The position numbers were made by a program, and so were the translations under genes. This document shows, piece after piece, positions 35,318 through 43,129 of a stretch of 64,000 bases of DNA. The notes beneath the pieces were generated by a model. It did no database searches, had not been told where the DNA came from, and worked only from the letters and a program-made list of their open reading frames with translations. The stretch's first letter is position 1, and each line of letters starts with the position of its first letter. Origin of the DNA: Deinococcota bacterium (GTDB lineage: Bacteria > Deinococcota > Deinococci > Deinococcales > Trueperaceae); NCBI GenBank assembly GCA_963170125.1, contig CAUJFI010000025.1, positions 1-64,000 on the forward strand, written 5' to 3'.

Positions 35318-36415
35318 ATGAGCGAGGACCGCCGCGCGCCCATGACGACGCAGGCCCCCGGAGCGGCCGAACGTCGCGCGACCGAGCCGCGCCACGCCGC
35401 GGTGGCGAGCGCGGAGGTGACGGCCTCGCCCCTCTTCGCCTTGGATCACACGCTCGCGGCGCTGAACGACTGGACGGCGGCGCCGGACCGCGGCCGGCCA
35501 ACGGCGGACGGCGCCGGCTGGCTCATGGCCCTGCGGGTCGGCGCGGCGCCAGGCAGGGTGGTGGTCGTCGAGCTCAGGGAGGGCGGGGCGGAAGGCCGCC
35601 TAGCGGCGCGCGTCGGCGCGGAGCAGGCCCTGACGGCCGCCGACGTCACGGCGACGACGGAACAGCTGAGGTGGCGCCTCGCCCTCGACCTCGACACGCG
35701 AGCGCTCCACGCGGCCGCGGAGCGCGACCCCGCGTTCCAACCCGTGGCCGCCGCGCTCGCCGGCTTCCACCCGCCGCTCTTCGCCAGCGCCTTCCAGGCG
35801 GCGTGCTGGACGGTCGTCAGGCAGAGGACGCCACCTGCGTTCGCGGCGGCGAGCTTCGGGCGCATCGTCGAGTACTTGGGAGAGGCCGTCGCCGTGCCGC
35901 CCGGCCTGCTCGCCTCCACCACGCCGTCCGGAACGGCGCTCCGCGAGCCGGTCGGGGAGCCGCCTCGTTCGACCGGCGACTCCCCGACCGCCACACGGCT
36001 GAGCGTCTTCCCGTCCGCGGCCGCCCTCGGCGAGGAGGCCCGACCGGCGCTCCTCGCCGCGACGAACAACCTCCGCAAGGTTGACCGCCTCCGCGGCCTC
36101 GCCGACGCCTTCCTGGGCCTTGACGAGGGCTGGTTGCGCGCGGCGCCTTACGACGAGGTCTTCGCGTGGCTGGCGAGGCTCCCCGGCCTCGGGCCGTGGT
36201 CGGCCGAGCAGGTGGCCTGGCGCGGCCTCGGCCGCTACGAGCGCACCCCCAGGCGCGACACGGGCGCCTTGACGGCCGTCGGCGACGTGTACGCCGGCGG
36301 GCTGACCTTGGCGCTCGGCAGCGCCAGGGAGCTTGCCGAGCGTTACGGCTGGCTGCAAGGCCTCTGGTTGCGGTACCTGAAGGCGTACCCGCGGGTCCGC
36401 CCTCGGAGCGGCTGA
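35318..36415 (+). CDS. AlkA-like HhH-GPD DNA glycosylase
   Basis: 365 residues. The C-terminal domain (about 247-340) has the helix-hairpin-helix LARLPGLGPWSAEQVAWRG. Counting from the hairpin glycines as in AlkA, the catalytic aspartate aligns with D314 in RRDTGAL. The N-terminal half resembles AlkA's mixed domain (FHPPLFASAFQAACWTVVRQRTPP). It should excise alkylated bases in base-excision repair. There is a low-complexity insertion (about 206-235, GEPPRSTGDSPTATR) and an acidic, alanine-rich N terminus. It shares a promoter region with mutS2, a fitting repair pairing. Confidence 0.8.
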   Translation: MSEDRRAPMTTQAPGAAERRATEPRHAAVASAEVTASPLFALDHTLAALNDWTAAPDRGRPTADGAGWLMALRVGAAPGRVVVVELREGGAEGRLAARVGAEQALTAADVTATTEQLRWRLALDLDTRALHAAAERDPAFQPVAAALAGFHPPLFASAFQAACWTVVRQRTPPAFAAASFGRIVEYLGEAVAVPPGLLASTTPSGTALREPVGEPPRSTGDSPTATRLSVFPSAAALGEEARPALLAATNNLRKVDRLRGLADAFLGLDEGWLRAAPYDEVFAWLARLPGLGPWSAEQVAWRGLGRYERTPRRDTGALTAVGDVYAGGLTLALGSARELAERYGWLQGLWLRYLKAYPRVRPRSG

Positions 36416-36500
36416 GCCGTTACCGCGAAGCCGGCGCCTCCTCACGCCGCTCGGCGACCGTCGCCCTAGCGCGCTTCACGGCGCCCCCGAGGCGGCGGGG

Positions 36501-38651
36501 TCAGTCGGGGCCCTCGCCGACCTGCGTCGCCTGCACGGCGGTGAGCGCGATCGTGTAGACGATGTCGTCGACCAGGGCGCCTCGCGACAGGTCGTTCACG
36601 GGCCGCCGCAAGCCTTGCAGCATGGGCCCCACCGACACCACGCCCGCGGAGCGCTGCACGGCCTTGTAGGTCGCGTTCCCGCTGTTGAGGTCAGGGAACA
36701 CGAGGACGGTCGCCCTGCCCGCCACCGGGCTGTCCGGGGCCTTGCTGCTGGCCACGCTCGGCACCGCCGCGGCGTCGTACTGCAGCGGGCCGTCGATGCG
36801 GAGGTCGGGGCGCCGCTCCCGCGCGATGCGGGTCGCCTCGCGCACCTTGTCGACGTCGGCGCCCGCGCCCGAGGTGCCCGTCGAATAGCTGAGGAGCGCA
36901 ACGCGCGGCTCGATGCCGAAGGCCGCGGCGGAAGCGGCTGACTGCACGGCGATGTCGGCCAACTCCTCGGCGTCGGGGTCGGGGTTGACGGCGCAGTCGC
37001 CGTACACGAGGACCTGGTCGGGTAGGCACATGAAGAAGACGGACGAGACGAGCCTGGCGCCCTTGTGGGTCTTGATGAGCTGCAGCGCGGGGCGGATGGT
37101 GCTGGCGGTCGTGTGGACGGCGCCGGACACGAGGCCGTCCACCTCGCCCAGCGCCAGCATCATCGTACCGAGCACGACGTTGTCGCGGAGCTGGTTGCGG
37201 GCGCCGTCGTCGGTGAGGCCCTTGTGCTTGCGCAGCTCGACCATGCCCGCCACGTACCGCTCGCGTAGAGCGTCCGTCGGCTCGACGACCTCGACGCCGC
37301 GGCCGAGGACGACGCCCTGGACCTCGGCGACCCTCTGGACCTCGACCGGGTCGCCGATCAGGACGCACTTAGCGATGCCGCGCTCACCGCACTCCGCGGC
37401 CGCCTTGACGGTGCGGGGCTCCTCGCCTTCCGGGAGGACGATGCGCTTGCCGGCGGCCCGCGCGAGCTCGACGATGCGGTAGAGGAACGCGGGCGGCGAC
37501 AAGCGCAGCACGCGGAGGGCGCCGATACGCGCCTTGAGCGCGCCGACGTCGAGATGCTCGGCGGCGACCTTCATGACGCGCTCCATGCGCTCGACGTCGT
37601 CGCTCGGCACCTCGAGGTTCATGGCCGCCGCGCGGGCGGCCGTGACGTAGGAGTCGCTCTTGACCGCCAGCACCGGCAGGCCGGTCGCGATCGCCTTCTC
37701 GCAGAGCTTCATGACGTCGGCGTTCGGCTCCATGTCGCCGGTGAGGACGAGGCCGGCGAGCGGCACGCCGTTGAGGGCGGCCATGCATACGGCCAGGATG
37801 ACGTCGTCGCGGTCGGCCGGCGTTATCAGGAGCGCGTCGGGGCGGAGGCGGTGGGTCATGTGCGCCACGGAGCGGGCGACGAGCGAGACGTCTATCACGC
37901 GCCGCGTCGCCAGGTCGCCCTCGTGCAGGACCGCTGCCCCCAGGTGCTTCGCCACGTCCAGGGTCCTTGGCGAGACCATGGCGGGGCTGAAGGGGATCGC
38001 GCCGACCAACGCGAAGCCCGGGTGCCTGAAGACGCGCAGCCTGGCGCGCACCGCGTCGGCGGTCAGCTCGACCTCGGGCGTCTGCAAGCCGGTGCGCGTC
38101 GCGCCCATGACCTCCATCGGCGGGGCGTTGAGCTGGTTCACCACCACGCCGAGGACGTGCTCGCTAGCCGCGCCGCCGAACGGCTGGGCGGCCAGCTCGA
38201 GGCGGTCGTCGACCGCTTGGAGGCTGGGCTGGGGGGTCGTGACGAACAGGACCTGGCAGTCGAGGGCCTGGGCTATGTCCGCGTTGAGCGCGTCGAGGTT
38301 GGGGTGCTCCGCCGTGGCGGCGAGGCCTTCCACGATGACGACGTCGGCGCCGGCCGCGGCGGTCGCGTAGCGGCCCACCAGGGCCTGGAGGAGCTCCGAG
38401 TGCCGGCCGGCGGCCAGCATGCCCTCGGCCGCGTCGTAGCGCATGGGCTCGCCGGGAACGATGGTGGTGGTGCGGCGCACGAACTCCGTCGACCGTTCCG
38501 GTCCGGAGTCGTCGCCCGGCTGGCGGATCGGCTTGATGAAGCCGACGCGCAGCCCTTCCCGCTCGAGGACCCTGACGAGGCCAAGGCACACCGAGGTGAG
38601 GCCCACTCCGGGGCCGGTTGGAACTACGTAGAAGCCGTGCGCAGCTGCCAT
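36501..38651 (-). CDS. pta: Phosphate acetyltransferase
   Basis: 716 residues, the long Pta form. An N-terminal P-loop-like BioD/CobQ-type domain (PTGPGVGLTSV, residues 11-21), a central DRTGG domain (about 200-330, LLITPADRDDVILAV) and the C-terminal transacetylase domain (about 400-716, IVLPEGEEPRTVKAA, PDPDAEELADIAVQSA, FPDLNSGNATYKAVQRSA) are present. It interconverts acetyl-CoA and acetyl phosphate. No ackA is adjacent. ATG at 38651 follows GAGG by five bases; the longer frame upstream is arginine-rich and unsupported. Confidence 0.95.
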   Translation of the reverse strand: MAAAHGFYVVPTGPGVGLTSVCLGLVRVLEREGLRVGFIKPIRQPGDDSGPERSTEFVRRTTTIVPGEPMRYDAAEGMLAAGRHSELLQALVGRYATAAAGADVVIVEGLAATAEHPNLDALNADIAQALDCQVLFVTTPQPSLQAVDDRLELAAQPFGGAASEHVLGVVVNQLNAPPMEVMGATRTGLQTPEVELTADAVRARLRVFRHPGFALVGAIPFSPAMVSPRTLDVAKHLGAAVLHEGDLATRRVIDVSLVARSVAHMTHRLRPDALLITPADRDDVILAVCMAALNGVPLAGLVLTGDMEPNADVMKLCEKAIATGLPVLAVKSDSYVTAARAAAMNLEVPSDDVERMERVMKVAAEHLDVGALKARIGALRVLRLSPPAFLYRIVELARAAGKRIVLPEGEEPRTVKAAAECGERGIAKCVLIGDPVEVQRVAEVQGVVLGRGVEVVEPTDALRERYVAGMVELRKHKGLTDDGARNQLRDNVVLGTMMLALGEVDGLVSGAVHTTASTIRPALQLIKTHKGARLVSSVFFMCLPDQVLVYGDCAVNPDPDAEELADIAVQSAASAAAFGIEPRVALLSYSTGTSGAGADVDKVREATRIARERRPDLRIDGPLQYDAAAVPSVASSKAPDSPVAGRATVLVFPDLNSGNATYKAVQRSAGVVSVGPMLQGLRRPVNDLSRGALVDDIVYTIALTAVQATQVGEGPD

Positions 38652-38867
38652 GCGACCTCGTCCGCCGCGCGCCTTGGCGGGGCGCGGCGCCTTCCGCAAC
38701 ACCTTACGCCGCCCGGCGCGCGGCGGTCGCAGGTCATGCGTCCCGCCGCCTGGGCAGCGGGCCTCGCGAGCTAGGCACCACATACCCTGCGCCGACGCGT
38801 GCCCTAGACTGTGGTGGTCGGACGCCTTGAAACGTGTAGACCTCACCGCGTCCTGGAAGGAGCGGGC

Positions 38868-39425
38868 ATGACGGACAACGGGTCAGCAAGCGGCACCCAG
38901 GAGGTCCAGAGCGGCGCACCGACGGGCGGCGCCCCCCTGCCACCCAGCGACCAAGGAGCGCCGACTCCCGATCACCCGGTCACGACCGGGACCAAGCCCG
39001 ACGTCGGCAAGCGGGCGATCGCCTGGATAATCGACGCGGTGGTGGCCGCGATCTTGAGCTACGTCCCCGTCATAGGCAGTCTGCTCGGTGCGGCGTACAT
39101 CCTCACGCGCGACGGCTTCGCCTTCGACTTCATGGACGGCCGCTCCATCGGCAAGAAGCTCATGAAGCTGAGGCCGGTCCGCGACGACGGCCGCAAGATG
39201 GACCTGGAGACTTCCATCAAGCGCAACTGGACGCTGGCCCTCGGCATGCTGGGGACCGTCGCCGTGTACGCTCCGTTCCTCGGAATCATCGGCCTGACGC
39301 TCCTCCTCACCCTGATCGGCGCCATCCTCGGCCTCATGGAGATCTACTTCGTGCTGACCTCCCCCGACGGCCGCCGCTTCGGCGACCGGTTCGCCGGCAC
39401 GCGCGTCGTGGAGACGGAGAGCTAG
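38868..39425 (+). CDS. RDD-family membrane protein
   Basis: 185 residues. A disordered N terminus (about 1-45, glycine/proline/serine-rich) precedes an RDD domain: VGKRAIAWIIDAVVAAIL, RSIGKKLMKLRPV between helices, and a final GDRFAGTRVVE. There are three hydrophobic segments. RDD proteins are poorly characterised; some function as Na+/H+ antiporters. The ATG follows GGAAGGAG. A weak hairpin (39464-39478, CAGGCC/GGCCTG) follows the gene. Confidence 0.8.
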   Translation: MTDNGSASGTQEVQSGAPTGGAPLPPSDQGAPTPDHPVTTGTKPDVGKRAIAWIIDAVVAAILSYVPVIGSLLGAAYILTRDGFAFDFMDGRSIGKKLMKLRPVRDDGRKMDLETSIKRNWTLALGMLGTVAVYAPFLGIIGLTLLLTLIGAILGLMEIYFVLTSPDGRRFGDRFAGTRVVETES

Positions 39426-39511
39426 GAACGTTGGGGAGGGAGCCGGCGCGGCGAACCGTCGGGCAGGCCGGCGGCCTGACGGGCGGCGCCTAGGGCGAGG
39501 ACGGGCGGCGC

Positions 39512-39997
39512 TCAGGCGCCGCTCTCGTCATCGGGCGCGGCGGGAGCGGTCTTCTTGGGCGCTGCGCCCCCGCGGCGCCCAAGGCCTTTCGCGCGGAGCG
39601 TCTCGAGCGTTACGACCCTGCGGCTCATGGCGAGCGCGAAGGCTACCATCGCCGCCAGCACCAGCACGCCGCTCGCCACGAAGGCGGCGTGCCAATCGCG
39701 CGCGAGCGTCATGCGCCAAGCCGGCTCGCTCACCACGCGCAGGACGAGCCCGGCCTGCAGCAGGAGGAAGGTCACGCGCTCCCACGCCGTCTGCTTGATG
39801 CCGCCTGGCCTCGGCAGCATCCAGAAGGCCACCCCCATGACCATGCCGAGGAAGAAGCCGACCACGCCCATGTGGGCGTGAGTCGTCCGGAACGGGCCGG
39901 CCAGACTCGGCCAGATGCCGACAGTCACACCGAGCAACCCGGTGGCGACCAGCCACCCGAGGGCGGCCCGCAGGAAAGCGACCTGCCAGCTGCTCAC
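39512..39997 (-). CDS. Small heme-copper-oxidase-like membrane protein
   Basis: 161 residues with about four transmembrane helices and a charged alanine/proline C-terminal tail. TTHAHMGVVGFFLGMVMGVAFWMLPR contains an HxH in a helix of the kind seen in heme-copper oxidase subunit I and NnrS proteins, suggesting heme or copper binding. It is far shorter than a catalytic subunit I (about 450-550). It is the last gene of a four-gene minus-strand operon (13 bases after the ferredoxin-DUF2249 gene). Precise family uncertain. Confidence 0.6.
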   Translation of the reverse strand: MSSWQVAFLRAALGWLVATGLLGVTVGIWPSLAGPFRTTHAHMGVVGFFLGMVMGVAFWMLPRPGGIKQTAWERVTFLLLQAGLVLRVVSEPAWRMTLARDWHAAFVASGVLVLAAMVAFALAMSRRVVTLETLRAKGLGRRGGAAPKKTAPAAPDDESGA

Positions 39998-40010
39998 GCG
40001 CTACGGGAGC

Positions 40011-40235
40011 TCAGGCGACCTTGCCTATGCGCACCCGCCACGTCTGAGGACCCTGCTCGAGGTACTCCCACTCGACGGTGCCGGCCCGCTCGACCTGGAA
40101 CTGATAGTAGAGGGGCTTCGGGTCGTGGTCGTTGACCAGCTCGAACGACTGGCCCGCCTCCAGGTCGTCGAACGTCCTGAACAGGAGCGGGTGGCGCTCA
40201 CGCGGCGGGATGGTCCTTACGTCGACTCTCTTCAT
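40011..40235 (-). CDS. Alternative internal product: DUF2249 domain alone
   Basis: Inside the fusion gene, AAGGAGG is followed after five bases by an in-frame ATG at 40235. Initiation there would give a 74-residue DUF2249 protein without the ferredoxin. The similarly short stand-alone DUF2249 gene at 41134 shows that this length is viable. Whether both products are made cannot be told from sequence. Confidence 0.5.
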   Translation of the reverse strand: MKRVDVRTIPPRERHPLLFRTFDDLEAGQSFELVNDHDPKPLYYQFQVERAGTVEWEYLEQGPQTWRVRIGKVA

Positions 40236-40415
40236 GGTTCCTCCTTCGGCCCACTTGATGGCTCCCGTTGGGCAACTGGCCATGGCGTCGAGCGTGAGGC
40301 TCATGGCCGGCACGTGCCCGACATCGTCGCGGATGCCGGGCGCTATCTCGTCGCAGATGCCGCACTCGATGCATACGGCCATGTCCACGTACATCTCTTG
40401 CGGCCTAAGTGACAT
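40011..40415 (-). CDS. Ferredoxin-DUF2249 fusion protein
   Basis: 134 residues. Residues 1-58 are a single-cluster ferredoxin: C15, C18 and C21 (CIECGIC) plus C48 in ASCPTGAIKW can ligate one [4Fe-4S]. Residues 61-134 are a DUF2249 domain (MKRVDVRTIPPRERH, FDDLEAGQSFELVNDHDPKPL), a family often found beside NO- and Fe-S-related genes. A strong Shine-Dalgarno sequence and in-frame ATG occur exactly at the junction (see the internal-start feature). The start overlaps the cupin stop by 11 bases. Confidence 0.85.
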   Translation of the reverse strand: MSLRPQEMYVDMAVCIECGICDEIAPGIRDDVGHVPAMSLTLDAMASCPTGAIKWAEGGTMKRVDVRTIPPRERHPLLFRTFDDLEAGQSFELVNDHDPKPLYYQFQVERAGTVEWEYLEQGPQTWRVRIGKVA

Positions 40416-40731
40416 GCTTCGCCCCCAACTGCCTCACCCCGATCACGGTGAACGCGCCTTCCCCAGCCCGCAGCGCCTTGCGGGTGCCCGGCGGCAGGTA
40501 CACGACGTCGCCCGGCCCCACCTCGTGCTCCACGTCGTTCTCGCGCACGGTCCCGGAGCCGCTCACGACCGTGAACACGGTCTCGGCGAGGTCGTTCTCC
40601 GGCGCCTTGATCTCCTGGTGCTTCTGGAGGCACAGGAGCATCACGGCCATGTTGTCGCCGACGATCAGGGGGCGCGGCACCGGACCGCGCTCCGAGAAGC
40701 GCGCGAGCCCCTCCGTCTTGAAGAGCGCCAC
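40405..40731 (-). CDS. Small cupin-domain protein
   Basis: 108 residues, a single beta-barrel cupin. VMLLCLQKHQEIKAPENDLAETVFTVVSGSGTV and VGPGDVVYLPPGTRKALRAGEG carry the two cupin motifs. The usual metal-binding histidines are partly replaced (H at the KHQ position, E in AETVF), so metal binding is uncertain. GTG at 40731 follows GGAGG by six bases and comes one base after the upstream stop; the longer frame is rejected. Confidence 0.78.
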   Translation of the reverse strand: MALFKTEGLARFSERGPVPRPLIVGDNMAVMLLCLQKHQEIKAPENDLAETVFTVVSGSGTVRENDVEHEVGPGDVVYLPPGTRKALRAGEGAFTVIGVRQLGAKHVT

Positions 40732-40732
40732 T

Positions 40733-41050
40733 TCAGTCCTCCTCCTCGACCGCGCCGGCGCCGGGCGCGAGCAGTGCCGGCAGCCCCATGGCCGCGAGGG
40801 CGCCAAGGAGCGCGGCCACCTCCGGCTCGCCCAACCCCCGCAGGCGGATGGCCTGCCCCAGGTTCACGGTGTGCGCCAGCGCGAAGCGCATGGGCGCTTG
40901 TGCCAAAGGCGTGAACCCGTGGCCGACGAGCGCGTCCAGGGCGCCGGGGTGCGCGTCGAGGATGCGCGAGACGCGCGCCTCCAGGAGGGTCTTGCGACCA
41001 GCGACCGTCAAGCCGCCGTGCCCCTCGTGCCGTTCCTCGGACCCTGCCAC
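40733..41050 (-). CDS. DUF1858 domain protein
   Basis: 105 residues. LLEARVSRILDAHPGALDALVGHGFTPLAQAPMRFALAHTVNLGQAIRLRGL matches the DUF1858 / ScdA-N-like domain found with Fe-S repair and redox genes. There is no cysteine in the domain, so the CP-type variant motif is absent. It is the first gene of the minus-strand operon. GTG at 41050 has no ribosome binding site; a degenerate -10 (GACGCT) ends seven bases upstream. The palindrome at 41086-41099 is centred 42.5 bases upstream. Confidence 0.72.
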   Translation of the reverse strand: MAGSEERHEGHGGLTVAGRKTLLEARVSRILDAHPGALDALVGHGFTPLAQAPMRFALAHTVNLGQAIRLRGLGEPEVAALLGALAAMGLPALLAPGAGAVEEED

Positions 41051-41085
41051 GCTACGTAGCGTCGCAGGCGCCCACCGGCACGACC

Positions 41086-41099
41086 ATGACGTAGGTCAT
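41086..41099. promoter_or_regulatory. Palindromic operator candidate, ATGAC-N4-GTCAT
   Basis: A perfect 5-4-5 dyad lies in the 83-base gap between the two divergent operons. It has the same geometry as FNR-family sites (TTGAT-N4-ATCAA) and keeps the TGA core. Its centre (41092.5) is 41.5 bases from the plus-strand start at 41134 and 42.5 from the minus-strand start at 41050. Position -41.5 is the classical activating position for FNR-type regulators. A Crp/Fnr gene lies 2 kb away. Confidence 0.55.
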
Positions 41100-41133
41100 T
41101 GGAGGCACGGGTGCGCCGGGCGGAAGCTAGGGC

Positions 41134-41355
41134 ATGGCCGAGAAGTTCCTCGACAACCGGGGTATGGAGCCGCCCAACCCCATGATCCGTACCCTCGAGA
41201 CCCTCGAAGCGATGGCGCCGGGCGACGTGCTCGTCATCCACAACGACCGCGTGCCCATCTACCTGCTGCCGCAGCTGGCGGACGCGGGCGCCACCTACGA
41301 CGTGGAGGAGCAGAGCGACGGCAGCGCCAGGGTCCGGATCACCAAGGGGGCGTGA
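41134..41355 (+). CDS. DUF2249 domain protein
   Basis: 73 residues, essentially one DUF2249 domain: MIRTLETLEAMAPGDVLVIHNDRVPIYLLPQLADAG and a C-terminal strand (ARVRITKG). It is homologous to the C-terminal half of the ferredoxin fusion in the divergent operon. It is the first gene of a three-gene plus-strand operon with the membrane protein (six bases later) and the DUF59 protein. Confidence 0.8.
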   Translation: MAEKFLDNRGMEPPNPMIRTLETLEAMAPGDVLVIHNDRVPIYLLPQLADAGATYDVEEQSDGSARVRITKGA

Positions 41356-41361
41356 GCGGCC

Positions 41362-42744
41362 GTGATGCCGCGCCTCGGCGCGGACGGCGCCCCGCCCCCG
41401 CTGCCGATCTCCGCGCTCCTCGTCGGCGCGCTCGCCGTGGCGCTCGGCGGGGCGGCGCTCCTGCTCTCCCCCGCCGCCTTCACGAGTTACCTCGGCGCGC
41501 CGCGCGTCGTGGCCCTCAACCACCTCTTCACGCTCCTGTGCGTAGGGCTCGTTTTCGCCGGCACGTTGCAGCAGCTCCCGGCGGTCATGTTCGTCACCAA
41601 GCTCGTGTGGCCGCGCCTCGGCTGGCTCACGCTCCCCGTGCTGGCAGCGGGCAGCGCCGCGGTGGTGGTCGGCTTCCTGCGCGGCTTCGACGCGCGCTGG
41701 CTCGTGCCGGGCGCCGCCGCGGTGAGCGCCGCGTGGCTCGCCCTGCTGGTCCAGCTCCTGGCCACGGCCACGCGCCGCTGGCCGAAGGACGCCGGCAGTC
41801 ACGCCCTCATCCTCTCCGTCGTCTGCCTGACCCTCGCGGTGACGCTCGGTTTCGCACTCTCGGGCGCGCGCTCCTCGCCGCAGGTCGCGGCGCAGCTCGG
41901 CTACCCGGTGAGGCTCCACTTCACGGTCGGGCTGTTCGGGGCGTTCCTGTTGGGCATCGTCGGCTCCGGCCAGAAGCTCCTCTCCATGTTCGCCCTGTCG
42001 AAGGGCGGCCCCCGTTGGCGGGTGCGCTACGCCTACCTGGCGGTCTGCGCCGCCGTGGTCGCCGAGGGCCTGGCGGCGTTCGCACGCCTGCCGTTAGGCC
42101 ATGCGGCCGAGGTCATGCTGGCGGTGGCCTGCGCGCTCCAGGTCTGGGAAGTGCTCGGCATCCTCGGGCGGCGGCTGCGTAAGAAGCTCGAGGCGCCCAT
42201 AATGCGCTACGTGGTCGCGCACGCGTTCCTGCCGCTCGCGGGCGTCGCGCTGCTGGCCGGCCAAGGCGGGGCGGCCGTCGTCCTCTTCCTCGTCGGCTTC
42301 GTCGGCCTGGCCGTGAGCGGGATGCTGGTCAAGATCCTCTCGTTCCTGACCTGGACGTGGCAGTTCGCCGGCGCGGCGACCGGCGGCGTGTCGGGCGGTG
42401 CACCCCTCCTACGCGACCTGGTGAAAGACGAACTCGAGCCGGTCATCACGTGGGGTCTGGCCGTCGGGGCATTGAGCCTCGCGGCCGGGGTGACTTGGCG
42501 GACGGAGGCGCTCGTGCTGGTGGCCGGGGCCGCCACCCTCGCGGGTGGGGCGGCGCTCTTCGCCCAGGCGTGCCACGTGGTGCTCACGACCGTCGGCGCC
42601 AAACGGCGCCTGGCGAGAGCGGCCGCCGAGCGGGCGAGCGCGCAGGGCAGCGTCGGCCACACCAAGGTACCTGGTGGAACGGCAGGCGGCGAGGCCCCCG
42701 GCGTAGCGAAGGTCCGTGGCGCCCTGGAGGACACGGGAGCATGA
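41362..42744 (+). CDS. Large NnrS/heme-copper-oxidase-like membrane protein
   Basis: 460 residues with about twelve transmembrane helices. Histidines lie in several helices: VALNHLFTLLCVGLVFAGTLQQL, VRLHFTVGLFGAFLLGIVGSG, YVVAHAFLPLAGV. This resembles heme-copper oxidase subunit I-like and NnrS proteins of NO metabolism, but the full catalytic ligand set is not evident. The C-terminal tail is cytoplasmic and low-complexity. GTG or the adjacent ATG can start it. Its stop overlaps the DUF59 start as ATGA. Confidence 0.65.
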   Translation: MMPRLGADGAPPPLPISALLVGALAVALGGAALLLSPAAFTSYLGAPRVVALNHLFTLLCVGLVFAGTLQQLPAVMFVTKLVWPRLGWLTLPVLAAGSAAVVVGFLRGFDARWLVPGAAAVSAAWLALLVQLLATATRRWPKDAGSHALILSVVCLTLAVTLGFALSGARSSPQVAAQLGYPVRLHFTVGLFGAFLLGIVGSGQKLLSMFALSKGGPRWRVRYAYLAVCAAVVAEGLAAFARLPLGHAAEVMLAVACALQVWEVLGILGRRLRKKLEAPIMRYVVAHAFLPLAGVALLAGQGGAAVVLFLVGFVGLAVSGMLVKILSFLTWTWQFAGAATGGVSGGAPLLRDLVKDELEPVITWGLAVGALSLAAGVTWRTEALVLVAGAATLAGGAALFAQACHVVLTTVGAKRRLARAAAERASAQGSVGHTKVPGGTAGGEAPGVAKVRGALEDTGA

Positions 42745-43073
42745 CCCAGACAGAACTCACGGAGATCAACGCCGCCACGCCCGCCCGCAACGTCCTGGAG
42801 GCCCTGCGCGCCGTGATAGACCCGGAGCTGGGCCTCGACATCGTTAGCCTCGGCATGGTCTACGCCGTGGCGGTCGTGGACGCGAACGTCGCGATCGAGA
42901 TGACCCTGACGACCCCCGGTTGCCCGCTACACGGGAGCATCGAGGCGGACGTCAAGCACTGCCTCGGCAACGTGCCCGGCGTGGACGACGTGACCGTCGA
43001 CCTGGTGTGGGACCCCCCGTGGACGCCTGATTCCATGAGCGACGAGGCGAAGAGGTCGCTCGGCTTCTACTGA
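42741..43073 (+). CDS. DUF59/MIP18 metal-sulfur cluster assembly protein
   Basis: 110 residues. VLEALRAVIDPELGLDIVSLGMVYAVAV, MTLTTPGCPLHGSIEADV (conserved cysteine in TPGCP) and DLVWDPPWTPDSMSDEAKRSLGF are diagnostic of the PaaD/SufT/MIP18 family, which helps insert Fe-S clusters. The ATGA overlap with the membrane protein gene implies a joint function. Maturation of a cluster in the ferredoxin of the divergent operon is one possibility. Confidence 0.88.
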   Translation: MTQTELTEINAATPARNVLEALRAVIDPELGLDIVSLGMVYAVAVVDANVAIEMTLTTPGCPLHGSIEADVKHCLGNVPGVDDVTVDLVWDPPWTPDSMSDEAKRSLGFY

Positions 43074-43129
43074 GCGCGCGGCGCGTGCGGGCGGAACCGC
43101 GCAGGGGGCCGACCCCGCGGCCCCCGAGC

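Noticed and set aside
39464-39478. Terminator after the RDD gene
   Set aside because: CAGGCC/GGCCTG is only six base pairs with a three-base loop and no T tract; too weak to list as a feature.
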